Shown piece after piece: positions 6,887 through 14,065 of a DNA stretch of 64,000 bases (positions within the stretch are counted from its first letter, which is position 1; each line of letters begins with the position of its first letter). The translations under genes and the position numbers were made by a program. Where the stretch lies: the NCBI RefSeq assembly GCF_000170895.1, contig NZ_ABCS01000031.1:25138-89137 (forward strand). Reading direction: 5' to 3'. This DNA is from Plesiocystis pacifica SIR-1 (GTDB lineage: Bacteria; Myxococcota_A; Polyangia; Nannocystales; Nannocystaceae). The notes below the pieces were generated by a model. The model searched no databases, had not been told where the DNA came from, and saw only the letters and a list, made by a program, of their open reading frames with translations.

Positions 6887-7697
6887 CTACAGATCAAGTG
6901 ACAGTCCGGCTGTGGTGGGGCGCTTCGGGGTCCCACCACGGGCCATCTCGACTACGTCGAGCCCCTTCCCGCCCACAACCAGGTCATGCCAGGCCTGCGA
7001 CCACGCAGCCTTGGCCAGCTCGAGGAACTCGGCCTTGCCCAAGTTCCCGGGCGCCTCCCCGTTGTGGGCCGCGTGAAGCACGAAGCGGGCGGCGACCAAG
7101 TCCGCCCCCCGCTCTCCCATCAGGAACTGGCTCGGCTCGAGCCCGTTCGCGCGCAGCTGGGACGACACCCAGCGCGTGGCGACCTGCACCCAGCCCTCGA
7201 GCTTCGAGGCCTGGGGCAGGCGCGCGACCAGGTTCGGCCACGCGTCGCGCACGAGCGCGACGACGTCGGCCTGGGCGACTCCCAGCCCCACCAGGCGCTG
7301 GATCCGAACCTGCTCCTGGGCGACCTCGAGGCGGCCGTCGAGGCGGGAGCGCCAGACCACGCGCAGGGGCGTGTCGGCCTCGACGAAGCGCTCCTGCGCG
7401 CTCACGTCGTCGGGGACGGGCGCCTCGAATACGTCGAGGGGCCGCATGCCCTCGTCGTCACGCCAGACCGGGACCTGCAGCTGGATGCGCAGCGTCGGGG
7501 CCGAGGCCGCAGGGCGTCGAAGCGCTCGACATCGCGGACCTGGGAGCGGGCCTTGTGGGCGCCGCTGGCTGTGATCAGGAAGTGGTCGCGGAGGCGCGAC
7601 TCGACGATGTGGGCGCGGTGCAGAGCTCGACGTGGTAGCGCGGCGGCCGGGCGAGGGCCCGGCGGGCTGCGGCGATGAGCTCTTGGACTTGTCCCAT
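6887..7697 (-). pseudogene. Phage-related protein, two single-base frameshifts as read
   Basis: From ATG 7697 the protein reads in one frame to about 7622, continues in the next as a segment around VESRLRDHFLITASG to about 7505, and finishes in a third (TLRIQLQVPVWRDDEG onward) to the stop at 6887. Restoring one base at each point gives 270 residues with normal composition throughout. Both defects are losses of one base beside short C or G runs. The ATG follows the stop of the upstream gene with no gap (TGAATG), so the two are translationally coupled. Function unknown; the position suggests a head-tail joining or tail accessory protein. Confidence 0.55.
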
Positions 7698-7985
7698 TCA
7701 GGTTGGGCTTCTCTCCTCGCTGACGAGGTCGTCGGCAATCCACTTCCCGAGGAGCGCGTCGAATTCGGCGTCGCTCATACCGTCGCCATCGGCGGTGACC
7801 CGACGCCAGATCGTGGCCTTCAACAGCTCATCCAGTGGAATCGTCGGGAACGCCTGCCCAAGCCCGCCCACGATCACTCGGCCGCAGAGCTCCCTACCGA
7901 GGAGCTTTGCCAGGACCTGGGCGAGGACATGCGGCGGATCGCCGGTTTCTCTGGCGTGCTTCCTGAGCTTCTCGAAGGCGCTCAT
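7698..7985 (-). CDS. Phage-related hypothetical protein, tandem paralog 1
   Basis: 95 residues starting MSAFEKLRKHARETGDPP at ATG 7985. It is a close duplicate of the next gene (7994-8269): nearly identical first 21 residues and last 20 (MSDAEFDALLGKWIADDL), with a diverged middle. No known domain; the C-terminal acidic helix is the most conserved part. Its stop codon touches the start of the downstream gene at 7697. Confidence 0.65.
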   Translation of the reverse strand: MSAFEKLRKHARETGDPPHVLAQVLAKLLGRELCGRVIVGGLGQAFPTIPLDELLKATIWRRVTADGDGMSDAEFDALLGKWIADDLVSEERSPT

Positions 7986-7993
7986 CTTGGGCT

Positions 7994-8269
7994 TCATTCC
8001 TCGTTGGCGAGATCGTCGGCAATCCACTTCCCGAGGAGCGCGTCGAATTCGGCGTCGCTCATGCCGTTGCCGTCGGGGGCGAGCCGATGCCAGACAAGGG
8101 CCTCCAGCGCCACCTCCAAGGGGATTCCCGGAAACGCGCGTCCGAATACGCCCACGAGCAGTCCGCCGTCCAGCTTCGTGTCGAGCATCTCTGCCAGGAC
8201 CTGCACGAGAACATGTGGAGGATCGCCGGTTTCTCTGGCGTGTTTTCTGATCCGCTCGAAGGCGCTCAC
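7994..8269 (-). CDS. Phage-related hypothetical protein, tandem paralog 2
   Basis: 91 residues (MSAFERIRKHARETGDPP start) and duplicate of 7698-7985, with only 8 bases between the two. Conservation at both ends and divergence in the middle suggests a binding module with changed specificity. In phage tail regions, tandem copies of small proteins are common among tail-completion and minor tail genes. No domain assignment possible. Confidence 0.65.
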   Translation of the reverse strand: MSAFERIRKHARETGDPPHVLVQVLAEMLDTKLDGGLLVGVFGRAFPGIPLEVALEALVWHRLAPDGNGMSDAEFDALLGKWIADDLANEE

Positions 8270-8291
8270 CCTCGGAGCCTATCAGTCTTCG

Positions 8292-8627
8292 CTACGCGAG
8301 ATCCTGTGCTTGACCCGCCTCGCGGCGCTGCCGGTCGAGCAGGTCTGCGAGCCGGCGGACCTCAACCAACTCGGCCGGCTTGTCCGCGTCGAGGGCCGTC
8401 TTGAAGCAGCTCCGCGCCATAGCCAGGAGCTCGAGCTTCGCCTTGCGTGATCTCGACCCGCGGCAGGCCTTGGCCTCGGCGACGAGCTCGAGGCCGATCT
8501 TCGCCCAGTAGCGCCCGCTCTCCGTGAGCCGCTCGGCGACGCTCGCCTCGAGCGTCTCGTCGAGCTCGCCCGCCTCGAGGGCCCGGTCGACGAGCTCCGA
8601 GGCCTCGCTGGTCTTGGTCGCCGTCAC
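8292..8627 (-). CDS. Phage-related helical protein
   Basis: 111 residues from the GTG at 8627, whose first bases overlap the stop of the previous gene (GTGA). Almost entirely helical and charged (ELVDRALEAGELDETLE, ELLAMARSCFKTALDAD, VRRLADLLDRQRRE), resembling a TPR-like or coiled-coil adaptor. A longer reading from 8747 has a low-complexity front end that belongs to another frame, so the GTG is preferred. Unknown function within the phage-like operon. Confidence 0.6.
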   Translation of the reverse strand: MTATKTSEASELVDRALEAGELDETLEASVAERLTESGRYWAKIGLELVAEAKACRGSRSRKAKLELLAMARSCFKTALDADKPAELVEVRRLADLLDRQRREAGQAQDLA

Positions 8628-8940
8628 TTGAGGCTCGGGAACTCGCCGCCGCGGGTGGTCGGTTGCTTGGGGGTCTCGACGGTCGCGCTGTGGGCTCGGC
8701 GAGGTCGAGGCGCAGCTCGTCGACGAGCTTGCGCATGTCGAGGTCAAAGGCCAGGGGCGTGGCGACGGCGAAGTCGAGGGTGAAGCTGTTCCGGGAGCGG
8801 CTGCGGCTGCCGTCGTTGCGCTTGACCATGCGCCGGCCCTGGTCGAGGACGATGACCTCGCCGGGGCCGGCGGCCTGGATGCGGCGGCGGGCGACCCCTC
8901 GGCGGAGGCGGCCGGACTTGGTGCGGATCGCTCGGGGCAT
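8624..8940 (-). pseudogene. Phage-related basic protein, one single-base frameshift as read
   Basis: From ATG 8940: a very basic N-terminus (RTKSGRLRRGVARRRIQ), a central beta segment with VIVLDQGRRMVKRNDG, then MRKLVDELRLDLAEP. Near 8693 one C is missing from a short run. Restoring it yields a tail of 18 residues (TVETPKQPTTRGGEFPSLK) and a stop at 8624-8626 that overlaps the next gene's GTG in the usual GTGA manner. This neat coupling is good evidence that the extra base belongs there. About 105 residues; function unknown. Confidence 0.55.
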
Positions 8941-9128
8941 CAGCTCATGTAGAAAGCGAAGGCCTGGAACACCCCCGCGATGAGCAGCAGCGCCCCTACA
9001 GCTCTAGCCATCGCCAGAGCTTGCTTCTCCTTGCCCCCGCTTGCTTTGGTCAGCCAGGAGAGAGGCGAGAGGAGGAGAAAGAGACCGAGGACTCCGGGGA
9101 GTAGTGCGTTGATGTGGGCGCTCATCAA
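8940..9128 (-). CDS. Small two-TM membrane protein (holin-like)
   Basis: 62 residues with two transmembrane helices (about 9-26 and 44-61) and a short basic, Gly/Lys-rich loop (KASGGKEKQ). ATG at 9128 or 9125. The stop overlaps the start of the next gene (TGATG at 8938-8942). Size, two-span topology and location in a phage-like operon fit a class II holin or small inner-membrane protein, but no family signature is present. Confidence 0.6.
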   Translation of the reverse strand: MMSAHINALLPGVLGLFLLLSPLSWLTKASGGKEKQALAMARAVGALLLIAGVFQAFAFYMS

Positions 9129-9143
9129 CGACAGGGTAGCGCT

Positions 9144-9521
9144 TCAGCTAGCGAGCTCGAAGCGGAAGACCCGGCCGCCGATGTGGTGGACGCGGTCGAG
9201 GGTGACGTCGGTGCCGTTGAGGACCAGGCGGCGGACGAGCTTGGCGTCGTGCTCGGAGGTGCAGCGGGCCCACTGGTCGCCGCCGATGAGGACGAGGTGG
9301 GCCTCGCCGTCGCGGGCGAGGTGACCGCGGGTGGTGGTCTCGGCCTTGCGCTGGACGACGGGGATGGGGGTGGAGGTGTCCCGTTTGCGGACGGCGGGGG
9401 CGCGGGGACGCGTCGGGGCGCTGGTCTGGGGCGTGGGCCGGCCGGTGGGCTGGCGAGTCGGGTTGCCGTGCGCTTCGGGGGCGGCGGTGGTCGGGGGCAA
9501 GTTGTCGGGATCGTTGGGCAC
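9144..9521 (-). CDS. Phage-related protein with Pro/Thr-rich N-terminus
   Basis: 125 residues from the GTG at 9521; earlier starts would run through the large hairpin at 9563-9611 and are unlikely. Residues 1-60 are low-complexity (P, T, A, R); the remainder forms a compact beta-rich domain around HLVLIGGDQWARCTSEHD and RRLVLNGTDVTLDRVHHI. No recognised family. Reads into the small membrane gene with 15 bases between. Confidence 0.5.
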   Translation of the reverse strand: MPNDPDNLPPTTAAPEAHGNPTRQPTGRPTPQTSAPTRPRAPAVRKRDTSTPIPVVQRKAETTTRGHLARDGEAHLVLIGGDQWARCTSEHDAKLVRRLVLNGTDVTLDRVHHIGGRVFRFELAS

Positions 9522-9562
9522 TTCGGGGCTCAGGGGGCTAACGGGGAATTTTCGAGGGTCGG

Positions 9563-9611
9563 CCGGCGAAAAAAACGGGCCCGGGTACCCGCCCGCGTGT
9601 TTTTCGGCGGG
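9563..9611. terminator. Bidirectional terminator-like hairpin
   Basis: Long imperfect inverted repeat centred on GGGTACCC: GCCGGCGAAAAAAACGGGC pairs with GCCCGCGTGTTTTTCGGCG. Because runs of A and T flank the GC stem on both sides, it has a U-tract in each direction. It separates the right-reading gene at 9638 from the left-reading gene at 9144, so it insulates the cargo gene from the phage-like operon. Confidence 0.55.
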
Positions 9612-9637
9612 GTGTACGCGGAAGGGGGAGGGTTGTA

Positions 9638-10072
9638 ATGAGTGCAGCAGACGTGTCGGGCGCGGATGTCGAAATACTCGTGGTCTTCTCAATCGTCGGA
9701 GACGACTTCGACCTCGATGACTGTTCGAGTCGAGTCGGGCGCCAGCCGACCACGACATGGACGCAAAAACGAGAACACCTTCGGGCCCGAGCAGATCTAG
9801 CGAACACATCCTGGACAGTCGCGTCAGGCTGGAATGCTGGCGACTGTGTCAATGATGCAGTCTCTGCGCTGCTAGACGAGGTCTGGCCTTACCAGCAGCA
9901 GGTTGTGGCGTACGTCGAGTCTCGCGGCCTGACTGCACACGTTGAGTGTAGTGTCCGAATGTGGGCTAGCGCTCCGCTGTACAGCCTCTCGGTTGAGTCG
10001 ATGGAGCGGCTTACAGCGCTGAACGCAGGGTTTTATCTCGACCTCTACGACTACCGTGGAGACGACTCCTAG
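9638..10072 (+). CDS. DUF4279-like protein (cargo gene)
   Basis: 144 residues. The N-terminal FSIVGDDFDLDD, followed by R-x-G-x-x-P-T-x-T-W and a Trp-containing strand, matches the pattern I know for DUF4279, a small domain of unknown function often found in accessory loci. A strong GGAGGG lies 5 bases before the ATG. It reads against the phage-like operon, its DNA is less GC-rich than the neighbours, it is preceded by a bidirectional terminator, and its 3' end overlaps the convergent gene by 4 bases: all signs of an inserted cargo gene. An immunity or defence role is possible but unproven. Confidence 0.6.
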   Translation: MSAADVSGADVEILVVFSIVGDDFDLDDCSSRVGRQPTTTWTQKREHLRARADLANTSWTVASGWNAGDCVNDAVSALLDEVWPYQQQVVAYVESRGLTAHVECSVRMWASAPLYSLSVESMERLTALNAGFYLDLYDYRGDDS

Positions 10073-10281
10073 CCACGTACGACTGGTCCGGTCACTCCAC
10101 GTCGCCTCTTCCGCGCGAGCTTCCCCATGATCGTCTCCCGGGCCGTCTCGGGTAGCCCATCGGCATGGGTCATGTAGATCGTCAGCGCGTCGAAGAGCTC
10201 TTCGATGTCCGCCTCGTGTCGCGCCAACGCGCTCTCGTGCTTGTGGCTGCGGTCCCGCAGCTGCACGAGGTCCCCCTTCAC
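10069..10281 (-). CDS. Phage-related coiled-coil protein
   Basis: 70 residues from a GTG at 10281 that overlaps the stop of the 54-residue membrane gene upstream. Helical and charged (LVQLRDRSHKHESALARHEA, then DIEELFDALTIYM), with a basic C-terminus. Paired with a one-span membrane protein by start/stop overlap, it recalls the arrangement of small lysis or spanin-like genes, but no motif proves this. Confidence 0.5.
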   Translation of the reverse strand: MKGDLVQLRDRSHKHESALARHEADIEELFDALTIYMTHADGLPETARETIMGKLARKRRRGVTGPVVRG

Positions 10282-10442
10282 GAGCCCATCCAGTGTGCCT
10301 CGGTGAGCTGCTCCTGAATCGTCGCCAGCCGTTCAGTCAGCGCGTCGCCGCGGGTCACCCGGACGCCGTAGCCCGTGCCGCCTCCGAGGAGCAGCAGGAC
10401 CAGCCCGCCGAGGATGTCCAGGATGCTCGGGTCGATGTTCAC
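10278..10442 (-). CDS. 54-residue single-TM protein (holin/lysis-like)
   Basis: Frame from GTG 10442 to TGA 10278-10280. N-terminus MNIDPSILDILGGLVLLL continues into a Gly-rich membrane segment (residues about 6-28), then a short helical tail (ALTERLATIQEQLTEAHW). A GGGAG ribosome binding site lies 6 bases before the start. Its stop codon overlaps the GTG of the next gene. This is the usual look of a small phage membrane protein in a lysis or tail cassette. Confidence 0.55.
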   Translation of the reverse strand: MNIDPSILDILGGLVLLLLGGGTGYGVRVTRGDALTERLATIQEQLTEAHWMGS

Positions 10443-10462
10443 GCCTGCTCCCTTCAACGCGA

Positions 10463-10508
10463 CGAGGCCCCGCAGCCGACCGTTCTCGGGTCAAACTGCG
10501 GGGCCTCG
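10463..10508. repeat. 13-bp perfect inverted repeat (hairpin)
   Basis: CGAGGCCCCGCAG and CTGCGGGGCCTCG are separated by 20 bases and lie between two genes of the leftward phage-like operon. No U-tract follows on either strand, so it may act as an RNA-processing or attenuating hairpin rather than a simple terminator. Confidence 0.6.
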
Positions 10509-10529
10509 CTCGACGCGGAAGCTCGCCGC

Positions 10530-11111
10530 TCACAAGGCGCAGCTATCCGTCGCCACTACACCCTGACTTGCCAATTTTCGCCCTGCAAGCCCTTTCTTGG
10601 CCGGCCGACCGCGACGCCCACGGACTCCCCACACGCCCAGACGCGTGGACCGTGCCGTCCGCTCGCTGACACTCGCAAACTTCGCAACCGCCCGATCGAG
10701 CTCGGCGAAAGATCCGATCTCCCCGCGCACGACCCCGGCCGCGAGGTCCCGCCCGATGGGCTCGAAGATGACCCGCGCGCGGGCGAGGTCGCGGGGCGGC
10801 GCGACGGGGCCGAAGACCGGCAGCGACGCGAGCTCGGCCTGCTCGCGGCGGACCTCCTCGCTGAGCCAGCTCTCGTCTACCACGCGGGTGGTCTTCATGA
10901 CCTCGCCGTCGACCAGGGCGTACCAGGGCATGGTCGCTGGCCGCTCGACGCGTCGCTCGAGCAGACCGAGCTCGAGCAGCTCGACCTCGAGGGCCCGGAC
11001 GACGCTGGCCGCCGTCGTCGCGCTCGCGGCTGCCTCTCGGCGCAGGGCCTCGACCTGGGCGCTGGCGTCTGCGTTGTCCTCGAGGGACCGGGCGAGGCCC
11101 TCGGCGGCCAT
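10530..11111 (-). CDS. Phage-related hypothetical protein
   Basis: 193 residues from ATG 11111. N-terminal helices are followed by a central region (TMPWYALVDGEVMKTTRVVD) and a basic C-terminal tail (RGRRGRPAKKGLAGRK) suited to nucleic-acid contact. The same frame stays protein-like for 28 codons upstream of the ATG (HDVDDEGRSW) to a TAG at about 11194-11196, with a GTG six codons beyond it, so an original start may have been lost to a nonsense change. First gene of the leftward phage-like block. Confidence 0.5.
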   Translation of the reverse strand: MAAEGLARSLEDNADASAQVEALRREAAASATTAASVVRALEVELLELGLLERRVERPATMPWYALVDGEVMKTTRVVDESWLSEEVRREQAELASLPVFGPVAPPRDLARARVIFEPIGRDLAAGVVRGEIGSFAELDRAVAKFASVSERTARSTRLGVWGVRGRRGRPAKKGLAGRKLASQGVVATDSCAL

Positions 11112-11227
11112 GTCGGCCGGGTGCGTCGACCAGCTCCGGCCCTCGTCGTCGACGTCGTGATCCGAGCGCGTCGCCCAGGCGATGACCTCGTCGGCCTACT
11201 CGTCGTGGGGGTCCACGCCAGCCCGGG

Positions 11228-12316
11228 CTACGGCAGCGTCTCCGAGCGAACCGCGACACTCACCACTCGAGCCTCGTTGCTTGCGATGATCAACTCATAG
11301 CGAGCCGGGGCGAGCTCGAGGATTTGGCCTGCCCCCTGCCCATCGATGAGCACCCCCGGCCCTTCCGGCACACTTGGAGTCGAGATGGGTACGTCACCCT
11401 GCTCTGGCCCTGGCTCCTCCTCGGGCCGAGCCAAGATGTCCTCGTCGGGGCAGCGCTGGATGAACAGCCTGTCCGCGTCTGAAGTCACCCGAAAGCCCCC
11501 CTGCGAGGTGACCTCGAAGCTCCGCCGCATACCGAGCTCGGAGCTCCCCCACAGCGTCTGATCGTTGTCACAATCGAGCTCCAAGTCGTCCGCCCATTCA
11601 CCAGGCGTCGTCTCCGTGAGCGCCCCGAACTGGCAGGTCTCGAGCACGGCGAAGCTCCACGGAGCCTGAGCGGCGTACTCCGCTTGCGCCTCCGCGAGGG
11701 TCTGTCCCGTGATCGCCTCGAACGCCACCTCTGGATCTCGCGGATCGCTGAGCAGCTCTCGAACAGCCTGGGCGCCGTAGACCTCCCAGGCCCAGCGCAC
11801 GAAGTGCCCAGCGCTCGCGTAGTCGACGACGTCATCGTCGCGGAAGAAGTTCTCGAGCAAGGGCGTGGCGCCCAAGACCGTCCGATGTTGATCGAGGGCT
11901 TCGGCGATGCCCTCGGACCACATCGCCGAAGGCTTCCCCAAGGGGATCGCCACCGCGTGTACGAGCTCGTGGCCGACCGCGTCCTGACTGGTGTAGATCG
12001 TGTGGGTGTCCCGCCGATAGCATCCCGCCTGGTCGGCGGAGCAGTAGTCGTTCCAGCCCACGGAGGCACCCCGCCAGAGATAGACGTCGACCTTGCCCTC
12101 CATCTGCGTCGAGAGCAGATCTTCGACCCGGACCACGTGTTGCTCGAGGTAGGCGAGGTCACCACCACAAAGGGGTTGCCCATCGGCCACCCCGATTCGC
12201 ATGTGCTCGGTCTCGTGGGTCAACTCGAAGGGAGGCTCCTCCTCCGCGCACGCCGCAACGCTCCCGAGGCCAAGACCCAGGAGCACGGCGGACAGCGTCA
12301 GGGTCGCGGGCTTCAT
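11228..12316 (-). CDS. Lipoprotein zinc metallopeptidase-like
   Basis: 362 residues. A signal peptide ends in the lipobox SVAAC (Cys23), then a mature domain containing the gluzincin-type motif H-E-L-V-H (His116, Glu117, His120) and a downstream G-I-A-E-A-L with Glu139 as the likely third zinc ligand, the layout of peptidase MA-like domains. Several Cys residues suggest disulfides. Expected location: anchored outside the cytoplasm, hydrolysing peptides. Its start overlaps the stop of the PDZ-like lipoprotein gene upstream (ATGA), so the two are made together. Substrate unknown. Confidence 0.75.
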   Translation of the reverse strand: MKPATLTLSAVLLGLGLGSVAACAEEEPPFELTHETEHMRIGVADGQPLCGGDLAYLEQHVVRVEDLLSTQMEGKVDVYLWRGASVGWNDYCSADQAGCYRRDTHTIYTSQDAVGHELVHAVAIPLGKPSAMWSEGIAEALDQHRTVLGATPLLENFFRDDDVVDYASAGHFVRWAWEVYGAQAVRELLSDPRDPEVAFEAITGQTLAEAQAEYAAQAPWSFAVLETCQFGALTETTPGEWADDLELDCDNDQTLWGSSELGMRRSFEVTSQGGFRVTSDADRLFIQRCPDEDILARPEEEPGPEQGDVPISTPSVPEGPGVLIDGQGAGQILELAPARYELIIASNEARVVSVAVRSETLP

Positions 12317-12969
12317 TCGAGGCGGTAGGACTGTAGCACCCGCTCTCCGCCACGAACAATGGTCAGCTCGAAGGTCCCTTGCCCCTGGAGTAGGTCGTAG
12401 AGCTCAGGCATCGCACCCAAGCCGGACAGGTCTTTGCCGTTCACCGCAGCCAACTCATCGAAGCGCTCGAGGCCGAGAGCCTCACACAGCTCTCCGGCGA
12501 AGGCGATGAACCAGGTCCCGTCGTCCTTGGTGCGGAGCACGGTCGCGTCGGCCTCCAGCAGACTCAGATCGTCGAGGATGAGCTCGAAGGCTGCTCGGTC
12601 GATCACTCGAGTACCTGTTGACTCGAGCTCGACAAAGGTCAACGGGTCCCAGGTGGCGCCGCTCCCCATGGTGGTACCCGAGCCCGCCTCATCACCCCCA
12701 CCGTCTTCTTGGCAATGCGGGACAACGTCACCGGGCAGCCCACCGCCCTCGCTACAATTGAACGCGGCGATGTTCGCGTCTGGCCCGCACTGGACCTTGG
12801 TGATCCCCAAGCCCACGTGACACTCGACCCCGACCTCGAGGTTCACCAGGCACACTGATTGACATGCCACCTGCCCTTCGCTGCCTTCCTGCAAGTCATC
12901 ACCGCAAGCTCCGCCTAGAGTGAAGGCCAAGCAGAGTGCGAGACCCTTGAGTCGGTTCGTCCCCTTCAT
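12313..12969 (-). CDS. PDZ-like lipoprotein
   Basis: 218 residues with a signal peptide and lipobox LGGAC, a Cys-rich segment (seven Cys in residues 22-86), a Gly/Ser/Thr linker, and a C-terminal domain shaped like the PDZ domain of GspC/HtrA: a carboxylate-binding-like turn, then ELAAVNGKDLSGLG and a final strand FELTIVRGGE. PDZ modules bind protein C-termini and often pair with proteases; here the next gene, overlapping by four bases, is the metallopeptidase-like lipoprotein. A substrate-presenting role for the PDZ protein is inference. Confidence 0.65.
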   Translation of the reverse strand: MKGTNRLKGLALCLAFTLGGACGDDLQEGSEGQVACQSVCLVNLEVGVECHVGLGITKVQCGPDANIAAFNCSEGGGLPGDVVPHCQEDGGGDEAGSGTTMGSGATWDPLTFVELESTGTRVIDRAAFELILDDLSLLEADATVLRTKDDGTWFIAFAGELCEALGLERFDELAAVNGKDLSGLGAMPELYDLLQGQGTFELTIVRGGERVLQSYRLE

Positions 12970-13160
12970 GAACGGAGAGTCGCACCGCAGATGTTCTGAG
13001 TCGAACCCGGTGGATGTGACCTAGCCTCCAACTTGGAAGAGACTCAGGGCCTGCGGCGAACCCGCGTGCACATCTCGCCTCTGGGAGGCCCCTTCAAGCC
13101 TCGGCGAGTTCGTAGCGCAGCGCCCGGGTCGTGGAGGTACTCGGCGTCGCCACTTGTGGG

Positions 13161-13514
13161 TCAGTCCTGGTTTTCATCGTTGGTCCTTCGGCTGAGTTCG
13201 TCGAACAACAGCCGCAGTATCCCTGTCACGAGCTCCAGATCTCGTGGGCGGCGCGCGAGTGCGAGGTCGATGAGTTCTCGAGCCTCGTCACGGGCTCCGG
13301 TCTCGAAGCTCATGAACAAGGTGCTCACCATGAGGTCGAGGCCCGTACATAGCTTGATGACCGTGTCGAGGCTCGGCGAGAAGCCTGCGTGCTCGAGGCG
13401 TCGGATCGTGTCGGCGGAGAGCCCAGAGCGCTCCGCGAGCTCCTCCTGCGTCATACCTCGTGCCTTGCGCAGGCTTCGGACGTGACGGCCGAAACGTGTC
13501 CGGAGTAGCTTCAT
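13161..13514 (-). CDS. XRE-family transcriptional regulator
   Basis: 117 residues from ATG 13514. Residues 7-65 form a Cro/C1-type helix-turn-helix: VRSLRKARGMTQEELAERSG, then LSADTIRRLEHAGFSPSLDT, then a third helix. The C-terminal 50 residues are helical and may mediate oligomerisation. An extended N-terminus from 13637 would overlap the restored 3' end of the upstream gene, so 13514 is preferred. The gene starts 8 bases after that upstream gene's stop, so they form an operon. Confidence 0.8.
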   Translation of the reverse strand: MKLLRTRFGRHVRSLRKARGMTQEELAERSGLSADTIRRLEHAGFSPSLDTVIKLCTGLDLMVSTLFMSFETGARDEARELIDLALARRPRDLELVTGILRLLFDELSRRTNDENQD

Positions 13515-13522
13515 CCGAACGC

Positions 13523-14001
13523 TCAGGGCGAAGGCGTCTCGTTTGAGAGGCAACGGTAGCGGGTCGAGCTCGTTCGCCCCACACGCTCGGCGTCCCCTCC
13601 GTCGACCAAGCGAGCGAGGGACGCTTGGAGCTTCCAACGCGGTCCGCCGACGCGCTCGCGCAGGTAGGCCGCGCAGACCCAGTCAGAGCCCGTCGTCGAC
13701 GCTTCGTGCAGACTTCCCGGACGAACTCGTCAAACAGCTCACCCGACGCCTGCTGAGCGGCCTCGAGCCGCTCGCGGTCTCGGTTTGTGTCTGCGACGAA
13801 GGGCCGGCGTACGATGACGGTGACCTCCGTAGACAAGAGCTCCTCGATCCGCAGGTCACGAAGCAGCGCGGCGCGAGGTCCACCCCCTTCGATGAACCGC
13901 AAGAGCTCGCTGAGCTTCCAGTGAGGGTGGTCGCGCAAGACCGTGAGGAGGACATGGCGCTCCGCCTTGGCGAGTCGCGGGACGAGCTGAAGGGACGGCA
14001 T
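13523..14001 (-). pseudogene. Winged-helix-like partner of the XRE gene, one single-base frameshift as read
   Basis: From ATG 14001 the protein reads well (AKAERHVLLTVLRDHPHWKL, then IVRRPFVADTNRDRERLE) to about 13710. One missing base near TCTGCAC shifts the frame; restoring it gives a continuation with WKLQASLARLVDGGDAERVG and R-T-S-S-T-R-Y-R, ending at 13523. The restored length is 159 residues. That last motif resembles the wing of an HTH domain, and the N-terminus may be a second one, so a DNA-binding role is likely. Without the extra base the frame would run antisense-like through the XRE gene. Forms an operon with it. Confidence 0.5.
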
Positions 14002-14065
14002 TGAGGAACCACCGCCTGGGCGAGACGGGAAGTTCCGGGGGCACCGCAAAGGCGGAACCAGCGCG

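Noticed and set aside
12313..12969. GspC secretion component
   Set aside because: Only the C-terminal domain is PDZ-like. There is a lipobox instead of an inner membrane anchor and no other gsp genes.
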